In this document: positions 16,383-25,957 of the stretch, piece by piece
Position numbering within the stretch: position 1 is the first letter of the stretch
Layout of the letters: each line of letters opens with the position of its first letter
NCBI GenBank assembly: GCA_041946825.1
Contig: JBHGBD010000026.1
Location: 5,583-69,582 of the forward strand
Length of the DNA stretch: 64,000 nucleotides
Direction of reading: 5' to 3'
Source: CAZTHM01 sp041946825
GTDB taxonomy: Bacteria > Acidobacteriota > Terriglobia > UBA7540
Translations under genes and position numbers: made by a program
The notes under the pieces: generated by a model
Told to the model about the DNA's origin: nothing
What the model saw: only the letters and a program-made list of their open reading frames with translations
Databases searched by the model: none

Positions 16383-17627
16383 TTACTCCGGCTCTTCAAA
16401 CAACCTCTGCTCCGGAACCACCACTACAATCCCCGTCTCCGTGACGTGATATTTCTTCCGGTCTTCCTCGAGGTCAAACCCGATCTCGGTGCGCTCGGGA
16501 ATGTGTATGTGGCGGTCGATGATCGCGCGTCGAATGCGCGAGTAGCGGCCGATATTGACGTGGGAAAAGAGGATGGAGCTTTCGACTTCCGTGTAGCTGT
16601 TCACGCGGACATCGGCGGAGACGACCGAATTCGTCACCCGCCCGCCGGAGATGATACTCCCCATCGAGACAATGGAGTCCACAGCGATTCCCATGCGGCG
16701 CCCTTCCTGGGCAAAGACGAATTTGGCGGGCGGATACTGCCGCTGGTAGGTGCGAATGGGCCAATGGCTGTCGTAGAGGTTGAAGACGGGAGAAACCGCC
16801 ACCAGGTCCATGTTGGCTTCATAGTAGGCTTCGATGGTCCCGATGTCGCGCCAGTACTGTGCGTCCTTCTGGTTCTCGTCCACAAAATCGTAAATGTAGA
16901 GCTGATGCTTGTCGAGCAGCCGGGGAACCACATTTCTTCCGAAATCGTGGTTGGAGGTTGGGTCTTCGGCGTCGGCCAGCAGAGCCTGAATCAACAGGTC
17001 GCGATTGAAGCAGTAAATGCCCATGGAGATGTGGCACTTCTGCGGATTCTTCGGCGAGGGTTTGGGGTCGGCGGGTTTTTCCTGCCAGCCCTGGATGCGT
17101 CCAGCGGCGTCGACCTCGATTACCCCGAACTGGCTCGCTTCCGAGCGGTCGAATTCCAGCGCGCCGATGGTGACATCCGCGCCCGACTCCACATGCTGAT
17201 TAAGCATGAGGCGGTAATCCATTTTGTAAACGTGGTCGCCGGCGAGGATCAGGACGTACTTGCACGCCTCGCTGCCGATCGAGTAGAGGTTCTGGTAGAT
17301 GGCGTCGGCCGTCCCCTGATACCACTGGTCGCCCACACGCTTCATGGGTGGCAGAATGTGGATGAACTCCCCTAACTCGTTGGCGAAGATCGTCCAACCT
17401 TCGCGGATATGCCGGTTCAGCGAGAGGGCTTTGTATTGCGTCAGCACAAAAATCCGCCGCAGGTCGGAATTGACGCAGTTGGAAAGGGTCAGGTCAATGA
17501 CGCGGTAGATGCCGCCAAAGGGCACGGCGGGCTTGGCGCGGTCGCGCGTGAGGGGAAATAACCGCTCCCCGGCCCCGCCGGCCAGCAGGCAGACTAATGT
17601 GTCGCGGACTAGGGGATGATGCGGCAT
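16383..17627 (-). CDS. glgC: Glucose-1-phosphate adenylyltransferase
   Basis: The 414-residue product matches GlgC, which makes ADP-glucose for glycogen. It has the nucleotidyltransferase start (LAGGAGERLFPLTRDRAKPA), the catalytic-site region around GDHVYKMDY, the glucose-1-phosphate site (VIEVD and EKPADPKP) and a C-terminal left-handed beta helix (SIVSMGSIISGG). Length is typical. No other glycogen genes are nearby. Confidence 0.95.
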   Translation of the reverse strand: MPHHPLVRDTLVCLLAGGAGERLFPLTRDRAKPAVPFGGIYRVIDLTLSNCVNSDLRRIFVLTQYKALSLNRHIREGWTIFANELGEFIHILPPMKRVGDQWYQGTADAIYQNLYSIGSEACKYVLILAGDHVYKMDYRLMLNQHVESGADVTIGALEFDRSEASQFGVIEVDAAGRIQGWQEKPADPKPSPKNPQKCHISMGIYCFNRDLLIQALLADAEDPTSNHDFGRNVVPRLLDKHQLYIYDFVDENQKDAQYWRDIGTIEAYYEANMDLVAVSPVFNLYDSHWPIRTYQRQYPPAKFVFAQEGRRMGIAVDSIVSMGSIISGGRVTNSVVSADVRVNSYTEVESSILFSHVNIGRYSRIRRAIIDRHIHIPERTEIGFDLEEDRKKYHVTETGIVVVVPEQRLFEEPE

Positions 17628-17903
17628 GGTGGCTCACCGTAGCGGAAAAGTAGCGCAACCTGCCTCGGAAACGACTCCGCTTTACACGCCCCGAATTTCC
17701 CCGGGTCACTCGGAATTATAGCAGAGCAAAACCCCCGAACGAAAATAAGGGTCAGGTCACCCCCCGTAAGCAATTTCCAGGATGGCCTGTACATCCTGCC
17801 CCGGGCCGGGGCACAATAAGGCACCTAGCGCGCTGGCCCCAAGCAACAGGCGGGCCAGGAGTGGCATCTTGGCTAAAATACGCTGTCTTCCGGAGGAATG
17901 AGC

Positions 17904-20900
17904 ATGTCCTGGACTCACTACAAGGGCGGGATTAGGCAGCCATGGCTGAGGGCCTTGGCGGTTGCAGTGGCCGTGGCATGGGGGAGCCTCGCTTGGGCGT
18001 CCGCAGTCCCGGCGAGCAGCGCCAAGACAGCCAAATCCACCAAGCTCGCTACTGTCCTGGCGGACTTGGTTTCGACTCCCACAAACCAAACGCCCGCCGA
18101 ACGCGCGGCCCAACCCTCCGGCTTCTCGTTGGCAACCGCACCCAAGTCGGTACGCGACGCCGTCCATACGCGCCTGATGCGCATCAATGCCCACAACGAA
18201 GTTCAGGTTTACATTCTGATGTCCGCCGTGAACGATGAGAACTTGGGCCAGCTTCGCGCCCGCGGCGTGAGCGTCGAATACGCCGACCCCGCGCATCGTC
18301 GTGTCCAGGCGCGCATCCCCATTGCGCAATTGCAAACTGTGGCAGGCTTGCCTTTTGTGAATTTCATCCGCCTTCCCAACTACGCCATTCGAATGACGGG
18401 TTCGGTGAATACCGAAGGTGACGCCATCCTTCGCTCCAGCCTGGCGCGCACGCAGACCGGCGTGGACGGCACGGGCGTGCGCGTGGGAGTGATTTCCGAT
18501 GGCCTCAAGGGGGTCTTCGCCACGGGGTGCACGACCTGCGCCGGCGTGACCGGCGGACCGATCTCGACGGAAGATCTCCCTGCGGCCACGGGAACCCGAA
18601 ACGCCTCCGGCGTGCTGACTTCCTCGAGCGGCGGAATCAACGGAAGGTCGTTCGCCCAGAACAACGACCTGGAGGGCCTGATCCCCGGCTGCGCCTTTGC
18701 GGGCGCGGGCGCGGAAGGCACGGCGCTGCTCGAAATCATTCACGACATCGCCCCCGGCGCGCAGCTTTCCTTTGCCAACGCCGACACCGACACGGCGTTC
18801 AACAACGCCGTCAATTTCCTTGCCGCGTCGAATGACGTTGTCGTTGACGACCTGGGATTCGTCGGGCTTCCTTACGACGGCACCAGCGCGGTTTCCGCCA
18901 ACACCGCCGCCGCGCTCAACAACAACTCCAACCGCATCCGCGGCTACTTCACTTCCGCCGGCAACTTCGCCGATGAGCACTATTTCGGCGCCTATACCGA
19001 CTCCAACGTCGCCGGCAACACCATAAGTGGGATCACCAATTCCGGCCATTTGCACCAGTTCCAATCGAGTGCCGACACCGTGGACACGTTGAATCTCGGC
19101 CCAAAGCCCTACAACGTCATCAAGCTGTGCGCTCAGGATGATACGGCCAACAACTGTTTCGGAAACAGCGAGGTGTTGATCTTTCTCACCTGGAATGATC
19201 CCTTCGGCGGGTCCAGCAACGATTACGACTTGTTTCTTGTTGATGACAGCACTGGCGCGGTCGTCGCCAGCAGCGAGGATCCTCAAAGCGGGACCCAGGA
19301 TCCTCTGGAATGGATCCATTACGCCAACGACACCGGAGCGACCGGGTTCTTTCGCATCGTCGTTCAGAACTTCAACAACAGCGCCACCGCGAAAAATCTC
19401 AGCATATTTTCCTTCCAGCCCGAATGCGCCTCCGACGGACCTCGCCGGCTGGATCCGAGTCGCCATGAGCGGCTGAACTTCAATACGGCCACCAAGAGCG
19501 TGCCCGCCCAGAGCGACTCCGGCGGGTCGCCGGTCAGCGTGGTTTCGGTTGGCGCGATCTGCTCCGCTTCCGATGCGACACAGACGTTATTTGGAGGCGA
19601 CCCGACGCGCGATGAATCTTGCTTTGACACGACCCACTCGACCATCGAGTTTTTCAGCAGCCGGGGGCCGACACTGGATGGGCGCAACAAGCCGGATATT
19701 TCCGCCATCGACGGAGTCTCCATTACCGGCGCGGGGAATTTCCCCTGTGATGCGAGCGCCCCGAATTGTCACGATCCGTTCTTCGGGACTTCCGCCGCCG
19801 CGCCCCACATGGCGGGAATCGCGGCGTTGACGCTGCAGGGCGCCCCGTGTTTGCTCAAAGGGTCCACGGGCGCCCTCGCCGATCCGGCGGCCCGCGGGAA
19901 CCTGCGCAGCCTGCTCGTCGACAATGCCGCGGCGCTGTACGACCCCGGCGCGGGAACCGCCCTCCCGAATAACATGTTCGGCACGGGCCGCGCCGATGCC
20001 CTGGCGACCCTTCTCGAGACGCTGCCTATCTTTAACGGAAGCTCATCGATCCAGGTGAACGGCACATCCGCGGCGGGGGCAAGCCTTACGTCGGCGCAAA
20101 TCGACTTCATCGATCCGGATAACTGCCCCTTGACGACCATGAATTGGACGACGACCGGCGGAAACTGCGGCACGGGCCCGGGCGCCTCCATGACCTGCGG
20201 ATTTGGATCGAATAGCGTCAGCGTGAGCGCCAGCAACAATGGCGTGTCATTCTCCGAGCCCGCCGACGTGCAGATTGTGGTGACGAATTTCGACGTGGGA
20301 GTTTCGCCCTCCACCCAGACGGTTACGGCCGGCCAGTCCGCCGACTACACGGTCACCGTCTCGGGGGTGGGCGGGCCGTACACAATTCCCATCACGCTCG
20401 CATGCGCAAATCTGCCGGCGGAATCAAGCTGCTCGTTCAATCCGCCTTCCGTCACGCCGGGAGGGACGTCGGCGGTTTCCACCCTGACCATCACGACGCT
20501 GCCGCGTCCCCCCGCCGCGGCCGCGCCGACCGGAAATGGATTTCCCAACCAACAGGTCACCCGGCCCTACGCGCCGATGGCTTGGCTGGCGGCATTTGTG
20601 GTCGTGATGACTCTGGGCTGGGTGTTCGTGAGATTCCCGGCGCGACGTCAGGCGGCTGCGGGGGCAGGAATCATCGTCGCGGGGGTGATGGCAATCCAGC
20701 TCTCCTGCGGCGGAGGGGGCGGCGGCCCTTCGACGCCGCCCGCGCCGGCGGTCAGCTTGACGCCCTCCACCCTGACGTTCGCCTCGCAAGGGTACGGCAT
20801 AGAAAGTGCGCCGCAAGCCGTCACTCTGCGGAACAGCGGTACTGCCGCGCTGAGCATTACGAGCATCGCCGCGAGCGGCGACTTTGCCCAAAGCAATAAC

Positions 20901-21146
20901 TGCAACGCGTCACTTGCCGCCAGGTCGTCTTGCACGATCAACGTGACTTTCACGCCCACCGCCGCAGGCTCGCGCACCGGCGCCGTCGCCATCACCGACA
21001 ACGCTTCCAACAGCCCGCAGTCGATCACCCTGACGGGCGCCGGCTCGCCGGGAACCGTGGCGGGAACCTATAATGCGATTCAGGTCAAGGGGACGGCGGG
21101 GGCGCTCGTGAATTCCTCCGCGAGTGTGACCCTGACCGTTCAGTGA
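17904..21146 (+). CDS. Secreted subtilase-fold (S8/S53-like) protein with choice-of-anchor tail
   Basis: ATG 17904 is preferred to 17898 because GGAGG (17892-17896) is well spaced from it. The 1080-residue product has a signal peptide, a pro-region, and a subtilase core with Asp in GVRVGVISDG, the oxyanion Asn in SAGN and Ser in FFGTSAAAPHMAG. Where HGT is expected the sequence reads EGTALLEIIHDIAPGA, so the usual His appears to be Glu. Further on are two membrane-helix-like segments, a Cys followed by a Gly run, and an ASH/choice-of-anchor D domain ending in TLTVQ. Confidence 0.78.
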   Translation: MSWTHYKGGIRQPWLRALAVAVAVAWGSLAWASAVPASSAKTAKSTKLATVLADLVSTPTNQTPAERAAQPSGFSLATAPKSVRDAVHTRLMRINAHNEVQVYILMSAVNDENLGQLRARGVSVEYADPAHRRVQARIPIAQLQTVAGLPFVNFIRLPNYAIRMTGSVNTEGDAILRSSLARTQTGVDGTGVRVGVISDGLKGVFATGCTTCAGVTGGPISTEDLPAATGTRNASGVLTSSSGGINGRSFAQNNDLEGLIPGCAFAGAGAEGTALLEIIHDIAPGAQLSFANADTDTAFNNAVNFLAASNDVVVDDLGFVGLPYDGTSAVSANTAAALNNNSNRIRGYFTSAGNFADEHYFGAYTDSNVAGNTISGITNSGHLHQFQSSADTVDTLNLGPKPYNVIKLCAQDDTANNCFGNSEVLIFLTWNDPFGGSSNDYDLFLVDDSTGAVVASSEDPQSGTQDPLEWIHYANDTGATGFFRIVVQNFNNSATAKNLSIFSFQPECASDGPRRLDPSRHERLNFNTATKSVPAQSDSGGSPVSVVSVGAICSASDATQTLFGGDPTRDESCFDTTHSTIEFFSSRGPTLDGRNKPDISAIDGVSITGAGNFPCDASAPNCHDPFFGTSAAAPHMAGIAALTLQGAPCLLKGSTGALADPAARGNLRSLLVDNAAALYDPGAGTALPNNMFGTGRADALATLLETLPIFNGSSSIQVNGTSAAGASLTSAQIDFIDPDNCPLTTMNWTTTGGNCGTGPGASMTCGFGSNSVSVSASNNGVSFSEPADVQIVVTNFDVGVSPSTQTVTAGQSADYTVTVSGVGGPYTIPITLACANLPAESSCSFNPPSVTPGGTSAVSTLTITTLPRPPAAAAPTGNGFPNQQVTRPYAPMAWLAAFVVVMTLGWVFVRFPARRQAAAGAGIIVAGVMAIQLSCGGGGGGPSTPPAPAVSLTPSTLTFASQGYGIESAPQAVTLRNSGTAALSITSIAASGDFAQSNNCNASLAARSSCTINVTFTPTAAGSRTGAVAITDNASNSPQSITLTGAGSPGTVAGTYNAIQVKGTAGALVNSSASVTLTVQ

Positions 21147-21167
21147 GGCGTGGCTGGACACGGCTCC

Positions 21168-21313
21168 ACCCTCACCCGTCCCGATCCCGCTCCGAGCGGG
21201 ACGGGACACCCTCTCCCCGAGGGCGAGGGTCAGAACCCAACGAACGATTCCCGCCCTCTCCCGACGGGAGAGGGTGGCTCTCCGTCAGCCGACGGAGAGC
21301 CAGGTGAGGGGTG
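21168..21313. repeat. REP-like palindromic repeat, copy 1
   Basis: CCCTCACCC at the left and GGTGAGGGG at the right enclose palindromes GTCCCG...CGGGAC, CCCTCTCCC...GAGGG and CCCTCTCCC-GAC-GGGAGAGGG. Copies with the same plan lie at 33554-33666 and 37078-37204. It fills the gap between the convergent protease and argJ genes. Confidence 0.85.
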
Positions 21314-21371
21314 CGTTCGAATCTGCCGATATCAATGGCGATGAGACGCAACGCTTTTGGGGTTTCGCACT

Positions 21372-22604
21372 CTAAGTTCGATACGACGCGTTGATATCGA
21401 TGTATTCGTGCGTGAGGTCGCAGGTCCAAAAACGCGTGGACGCCGGACCGGCGTGCAGATGGATGTGCAGGGTTAATTCCTTCCGGTCGAGCTCGCGCTT
21501 GGCCGCCGCTTCGTTAAAAATCGCGTCAAGCCCCTTCCGGCACAGGTAGAAATCATTAACGCGAATATCGACTTTGTTCGAATCGAATTGCGCGCCGGAG
21601 TATCCCGCCGCGCAGACGATGCGGCCCCAGTTCGGGTCGCTTCCGGCGATGGCGGTTTTCACCAGGGGTGAGTTGGCGATGGCACGCGCCACGCGCTCCG
21701 CGTCGAGGGGCGTGCGCGCGCCCTCGACCTCGATGGTGATCAGTTTCTTCGCGCCCTCGCCATCGCGCGCCACCATCTTGGCCAGCGTGAGGCAAAGTTC
21801 CCGCAGGCCGGTGACGAACTCGCCCCGGCTTTCGCCCGCGGGATGGATCGCCACGCCGGAGGCGCCGTTCGCCAGCGCCACGATGGTGTCGTTCGTCGAG
21901 GTGTCGCCGTCCACCGAGATGCGGTTGAAAGAGCCTTCGGCGGCGTCACGCAACATGGTTTGCAGCACCCGGGGCTTGATGGCGGCGTCGGTGGTGATGA
22001 ACGCCAGCAGGGTCGCCATGCGCGGGTGGATCATGCCCGCGCCTTTGGCGATCCCGGCCAGGCAGACCGTTCCGGAGCCGATCTTTGCCCGCAGGACACA
22101 ACTCTTGGGAATCGTGTCCGTCGTCATGATGGCGCCCGGAACCGCCACCGCATTTTCGATGGAGAGGCTTTCTTTCAGCCGGGGGAGTTGCTCGAGAATC
22201 GCGTCCACTTTGAGTGGAACACCGATGACGCCGGTTGACGCGATCAGGACTCGTTCGGGCAGGACATCCAGCAAATCCGCCACGGCCTCGACGGTCTGCT
22301 CCGCGGCCTGAGCCCCCGCCCGGCCCGTGCAGGCGTTGGCATTTCCCGCGTTGACGACCACCGCCTGAGCGCGTCCGCGGCTCTTCGACAGGTTCTGGCG
22401 GGAAAGGAGGACGGGGGCCGCCGCCGCGCGGTTGGTCGTAAACAACCCGGCGGCGACCGTGTCGGGAACGTCCGAGACGATGAGCGCCAAGTCGAGCGCG
22501 CCCGGCCCTTTCTTGATTCCCGCCGCTGCCGCGGCGGCGCGAAAGCCGCGCGGAGTCGCAAGACTGCCGTCGATCAGTTCCCAGTCGCTCATTGTCTTCC
22601 TCAT
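21372..22604 (-). CDS. argJ: Bifunctional ornithine acetyltransferase / N-acetylglutamate synthase
   Basis: The 410-residue protein matches ArgJ, which recycles the acetyl group from N-acetylornithine to glutamate in arginine synthesis. The autocleavage site is present in MATLLAFITTDA, where Thr becomes the N-terminal nucleophile of the beta chain. The C-terminal GSDPNWGRI and the closing DLTHEYIDINASYRT are also conserved. Length is normal. It is not clustered with other arg genes here. Confidence 0.96.
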   Translation of the reverse strand: MRKTMSDWELIDGSLATPRGFRAAAAAAGIKKGPGALDLALIVSDVPDTVAAGLFTTNRAAAAPVLLSRQNLSKSRGRAQAVVVNAGNANACTGRAGAQAAEQTVEAVADLLDVLPERVLIASTGVIGVPLKVDAILEQLPRLKESLSIENAVAVPGAIMTTDTIPKSCVLRAKIGSGTVCLAGIAKGAGMIHPRMATLLAFITTDAAIKPRVLQTMLRDAAEGSFNRISVDGDTSTNDTIVALANGASGVAIHPAGESRGEFVTGLRELCLTLAKMVARDGEGAKKLITIEVEGARTPLDAERVARAIANSPLVKTAIAGSDPNWGRIVCAAGYSGAQFDSNKVDIRVNDFYLCRKGLDAIFNEAAAKRELDRKELTLHIHLHAGPASTRFWTCDLTHEYIDINASYRT

Positions 22605-22646
22605 GCTCCGATGCCCGGATGAAACCGCGTGTTACCGTGCCAGGCT

Positions 22647-22761
22647 GTAGCGGCGATGTCTCCGATTGCTGGAGTCCGATGGGCTCCATCGGAGTCCGGA
22701 TATCGGACCCCATCGCCGCCTGCGCATTCTCAACCCGTTCGGCGGTGAGACACCGCCGCTA
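22647..22761. repeat. GTAGCGGCG-type palindromic repeat
   Basis: GTAGCGGCG at the left is mirrored by CGCCGCTAC at the right, with inner palindromes (GGAGTCCGATGGGCTCCATC). A larger relative lies at 43376-43597. It fills the gap between argJ and purH. Confidence 0.75.
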
Positions 22762-22767
22762 CGGTGG

Positions 22768-24324
22768 TTAATGCCGGAAGTGTCGCACACCCGTAAACAC
22801 CATCGCCAGCCCCAATCGGTTCGCAGCGGCGATCACATCGGCGTCGCGCACCGAGCCGCCCGGCTGGGCGATGGCCGTCGCTCCGGCCTTGGCGATTTCT
22901 TCCACGCCGTCGGGGAACGGAAAGAAAGCGTCGGAGCCCACGACCGTCCCCTCCAGCGAGTGTTTCAGCTCGCGCGCCTTGGTCGCCGCGAGCTTGGCGG
23001 AATCGACGCGGCTCATCTGCCCCGCGCCCACGCCCACCACCACGTCTTGCTTGGTAAAGACGATGGCGTTGGACTTCACGTGCTTGGTGACGCGCCAGGC
23101 GAACGCCAGGGCGCGCATCTCGGCTTCCGTGGGCTTGCGCTCCGTGACGCACTTCCACTCCGCGACGTTTGCGCCCGCCGTGTCGGGAGTCTGAACCAGC
23201 AGCCCGCCACCCACACTCTTGAGCTGCGGCCCGTAATGGTCGCCCGTGGTCGCGGACATATCCATTAATCGCAGGTTCTTCTTCGCAGCGAGTTTTTCCA
23301 GCGCCCCACTCTCGTACCCCGGAGCAATGATCGCCTCGACGAAGAGTTTTGCCATCGCTTCCGCGGTCGCGCCGTCCACCTTGCGGTTCAACGCGATCAC
23401 CGAACCAAACGCCGAGACCGGGTCCACGTCGAGCGCTTTCTGGTAACTCTCCGCCAGCGTCGCCCCCGACGCGATGCCGCAGGGGTTGGTGTGCTTGATG
23501 ATGGCGGTCGTCGGCTCTTCAAATTCGCACACCAGCCGCCACGCCGCCTCGAGATCCACGAGATTGTTGTAAGAGAGTTCCTTCCCCTGCAGTTGCTTGG
23601 CATATGCCAACCCGCGGCCCGCGACCGTTGGATCGAGATAGAGCGCCGCCTTCTGGTGCGGGTTCTCGCCGTAACGCAGGTCGAACGATTTGCGGTAATT
23701 CATGTGCAGATTCATCGGGAACGGCCCGTCGGCGGCGAGTTTCTGCAGGGTCGCGGAAATCGCGCCGTCGTACGCCGCGGTGGTCGCGAAGGCCTTGCGC
23801 GACAGCCGCGCGCGCGTTTCGCGCGTCGTGCACCCGCCGTTCGCGCGCATCTCCTCCAGCACCGTGGCGTAGTCGGCCGAATCCACCACCACCGTCACGT
23901 CTTCGAAATTTTTTGACGCGCTGCGAATCATCGATGGCCCGCCGATATCGATGTTCTCGATGATTTCCTCGAACTTCACGCCCGGCTTCGCCGCCGTCTT
24001 CTCGAAGGGATATAGATTCACGCAAACCAGGTCGATGAATTCGATGCCGTGCGCCTGCACCTGCTTCTGGTGCTCGGGATTCGAGCGGATGGCGAGCAAG
24101 CCGCCGTGGACCTTGGGGTGAAGCGTCTTGACGCGCCCGTCGAGCATCTCGGGAAAGCCCGTCAGGTCGCTCACGTCGCGCACTTTCAGACCCTTGTCGC
24201 GCAGCAGCTTCGCCGTGCCGCCGGTCGAGAGGATTTCAACGCCCAGGGCCGCCAGCCCTTCCGCGAATTCCGCGACCCCGGTCTTGTCGCTGACACTGAT
24301 CAGCGCCCGGGAGATTTTCTTCAT
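22768..24324 (-). CDS. purH: Bifunctional AICAR formyltransferase / IMP cyclohydrolase
   Basis: The 518-residue product covers both PurH domains. The N-terminal IMP cyclohydrolase part has ALISVSDKTG and STGGTAKLL. The C-terminal AICAR transformylase part has the catalytic Lys-His pair in AIIKHTNPCG and the later AQPGGSVRD. It catalyses the last two steps of purine synthesis and uses 10-formyl-THF. Length and motifs are normal. Confidence 0.97.
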   Translation of the reverse strand: MKKISRALISVSDKTGVAEFAEGLAALGVEILSTGGTAKLLRDKGLKVRDVSDLTGFPEMLDGRVKTLHPKVHGGLLAIRSNPEHQKQVQAHGIEFIDLVCVNLYPFEKTAAKPGVKFEEIIENIDIGGPSMIRSASKNFEDVTVVVDSADYATVLEEMRANGGCTTRETRARLSRKAFATTAAYDGAISATLQKLAADGPFPMNLHMNYRKSFDLRYGENPHQKAALYLDPTVAGRGLAYAKQLQGKELSYNNLVDLEAAWRLVCEFEEPTTAIIKHTNPCGIASGATLAESYQKALDVDPVSAFGSVIALNRKVDGATAEAMAKLFVEAIIAPGYESGALEKLAAKKNLRLMDMSATTGDHYGPQLKSVGGGLLVQTPDTAGANVAEWKCVTERKPTEAEMRALAFAWRVTKHVKSNAIVFTKQDVVVGVGAGQMSRVDSAKLAATKARELKHSLEGTVVGSDAFFPFPDGVEEIAKAGATAIAQPGGSVRDADVIAAANRLGLAMVFTGVRHFRH

Positions 24325-24575
24325 GATGGCTCCTTAAGATATGAAATTAAGATTCAGAACCAGAGTTCCCGCTTGCGCGCGCCACTCAGCGCTCACACCT
24401 TGCCTGGCCCGCCGCGGGGCCGGGGCTCAAATCGGGAACAGGGAATTGTATTGATTTGGCGGCGAAAGGGAAAGCGTTTCTCACAGACTGGCATTGCCGG
24501 GTTTGGAGGCGTAGCGCTGGTCTCGCTCAGAGCAGGGCTGGCATGGCAGCCTCTCGATCCGAGTTCCAGGCGGCG

Positions 24576-25235
24576 CTACTGTCGAACGTAGAGGAAGATC
24601 TGGTACTCGTTGCCGCTCTCGGAAGTCACCTGCAGAGTCTTGACGGGCTTCCAGCCGGGAATCTCGAAATCGCAGGCCACCACGCGCGCGCCATGATGCA
24701 GCCGGCTTTCCAGCAGCGGCCGCAGGCGCTTGTTGACCGCGGTGAGTTGGTAGAGCGTGACCACCGTCGCCGGGCCGAGGTCCGCGTCAAACATATCCCC
24801 GTGGATGATTCGCGCGCTTTTCTGCAGCCCCAGCCTGGCGATTTCCGCCGACGACTTCTCCGCGAGTTCGCCGCGGATTTCGATGCCCACGGCGCGGGCG
24901 CCGAATTTCTGCGCGGCGGCGATCACAATCCGGCCGTCGCCCGAACCCAGGTCGTAGACCGTGTCGTCGGGCCCGACGCCCGCCAGCTCGAGCATCTTCT
25001 CGACCACTCGGTGAGGCGTGGCTACAAACGGCGTGAAGCGATCGGAGTCACGCGCCGGCGATAGCGCCGAGCCTCCGGCGCGGAGACCAGCGAGGCAGTA
25101 AGAAACGCCCAGGAATATCGCCATTCCGAGCAACGCGAGGAATCTCGCTCTGAGAATCCGGTTCCTGTGAGATTCCTCGTCGTCCCGATGAACTGGGATT
25201 CGCCCCATCGGCAGCTTGTAGGGGTATTGGGGCAT
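24576..25235 (-). CDS. Membrane-anchored class I SAM-dependent methyltransferase (FAM173-like)
   Basis: The 219-residue product has one transmembrane helix (about 30-50), followed by a Rossmann methyltransferase domain. Its SAM motif reads VYDLGSGDGRIVIAAA (about 92-107), and GDMFDADLGPATVV follows. This pattern is typical of the FAM173/ATPSCKMT group of small lysine methyltransferases, which is the best family guess. No substrate can be inferred from the neighbours. Confidence 0.75.
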   Translation of the reverse strand: MPQYPYKLPMGRIPVHRDDEESHRNRILRARFLALLGMAIFLGVSYCLAGLRAGGSALSPARDSDRFTPFVATPHRVVEKMLELAGVGPDDTVYDLGSGDGRIVIAAAQKFGARAVGIEIRGELAEKSSAEIARLGLQKSARIIHGDMFDADLGPATVVTLYQLTAVNKRLRPLLESRLHHGARVVACDFEIPGWKPVKTLQVTSESGNEYQIFLYVRQ

Positions 25236-25252
25236 CGTGCCGGAAGGGAAGC

Positions 25253-25810
25253 CTAATCCGCCTTGACCGCTTTGAACTTCACCTTGCCTTCTTCGACGCT
25301 GACGGAGAACTGTACTTTCTCGCAGGCCAGTGATTCCTTGAGCTGGCGGGTTTTATCTTTGATGAATTTTGAAAACTGGTAGGGATCGATGTTGTCCACG
25401 CGCTCGCCGGTCTGCCGCTTGGCCTCAATCATGGCCTTGAGCAACTGGTCAACCTTCTCCTGCTCTTTTTCCGGATTGGCGCAGACCACCCGGAAGGAGC
25501 CATCGGCAGGCCGCTCTTCGGCGGGGCGTTTCTGCGCTCCGAAGGAGCCGCGGCCCTCTTCCTTGTCCTTGAGTTTCCTTCTCCACAGATCGTTGTACAC
25601 GGCGTATTTCTGAACGAGCTGGTTCAACCTGAAACGGTGGCCGAAGTTCAGCTTGGAACTGTTGTCGCCGAATTTCTTGATGGTCGATTCCACGCGGAAG
25701 ACGGTGTCATGCGGGGGGCGAGGCTGGCCGCCGCTGAAATAGGCCTCGTACTCGATCTTGAGGCGGCGAATATTATCCTCGAGCTTGTTGAGTTCTTCGT
25801 CGGTTGTCAC
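25253..25810 (-). CDS. Conserved hypothetical protein (MXAN_5187-type C-terminal domain)
   Basis: From GTG 25810 the 185-residue product is charged and helical: TTDEELNKLEDNIRRLKIEY, then SKLNFGHRFRLNQLVQKYAVYNDLWRRK, then a C-terminal KVQFSVSVEEGKVKFKAVK. I recall this as the domain named after Myxococcus MXAN_5187, of unknown function. The frame stays open far upstream, but that part is antisense to selA and is rejected. The start lies about 150 bases from the divergent selA start. Confidence 0.65.
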   Translation of the reverse strand: MTTDEELNKLEDNIRRLKIEYEAYFSGGQPRPPHDTVFRVESTIKKFGDNSSKLNFGHRFRLNQLVQKYAVYNDLWRRKLKDKEEGRGSFGAQKRPAEERPADGSFRVVCANPEKEQEKVDQLLKAMIEAKRQTGERVDNIDPYQFSKFIKDKTRQLKESLACEKVQFSVSVEEGKVKFKAVKAD

Positions 25811-25957
25811 TCGAAGCTCCCGCGCGCAGTCCTGCTGCAAAATTATACCCCCCGCGCTGCGGGCTGCGCCAATGGAAAAATCAGCGCCGTTCGTGCTAAG
25901 GTGAAAGGCTCTGTCCGCGGGCTCCGGGACTCTCTGGGGCCTGCCGGCGAGGCCGGC

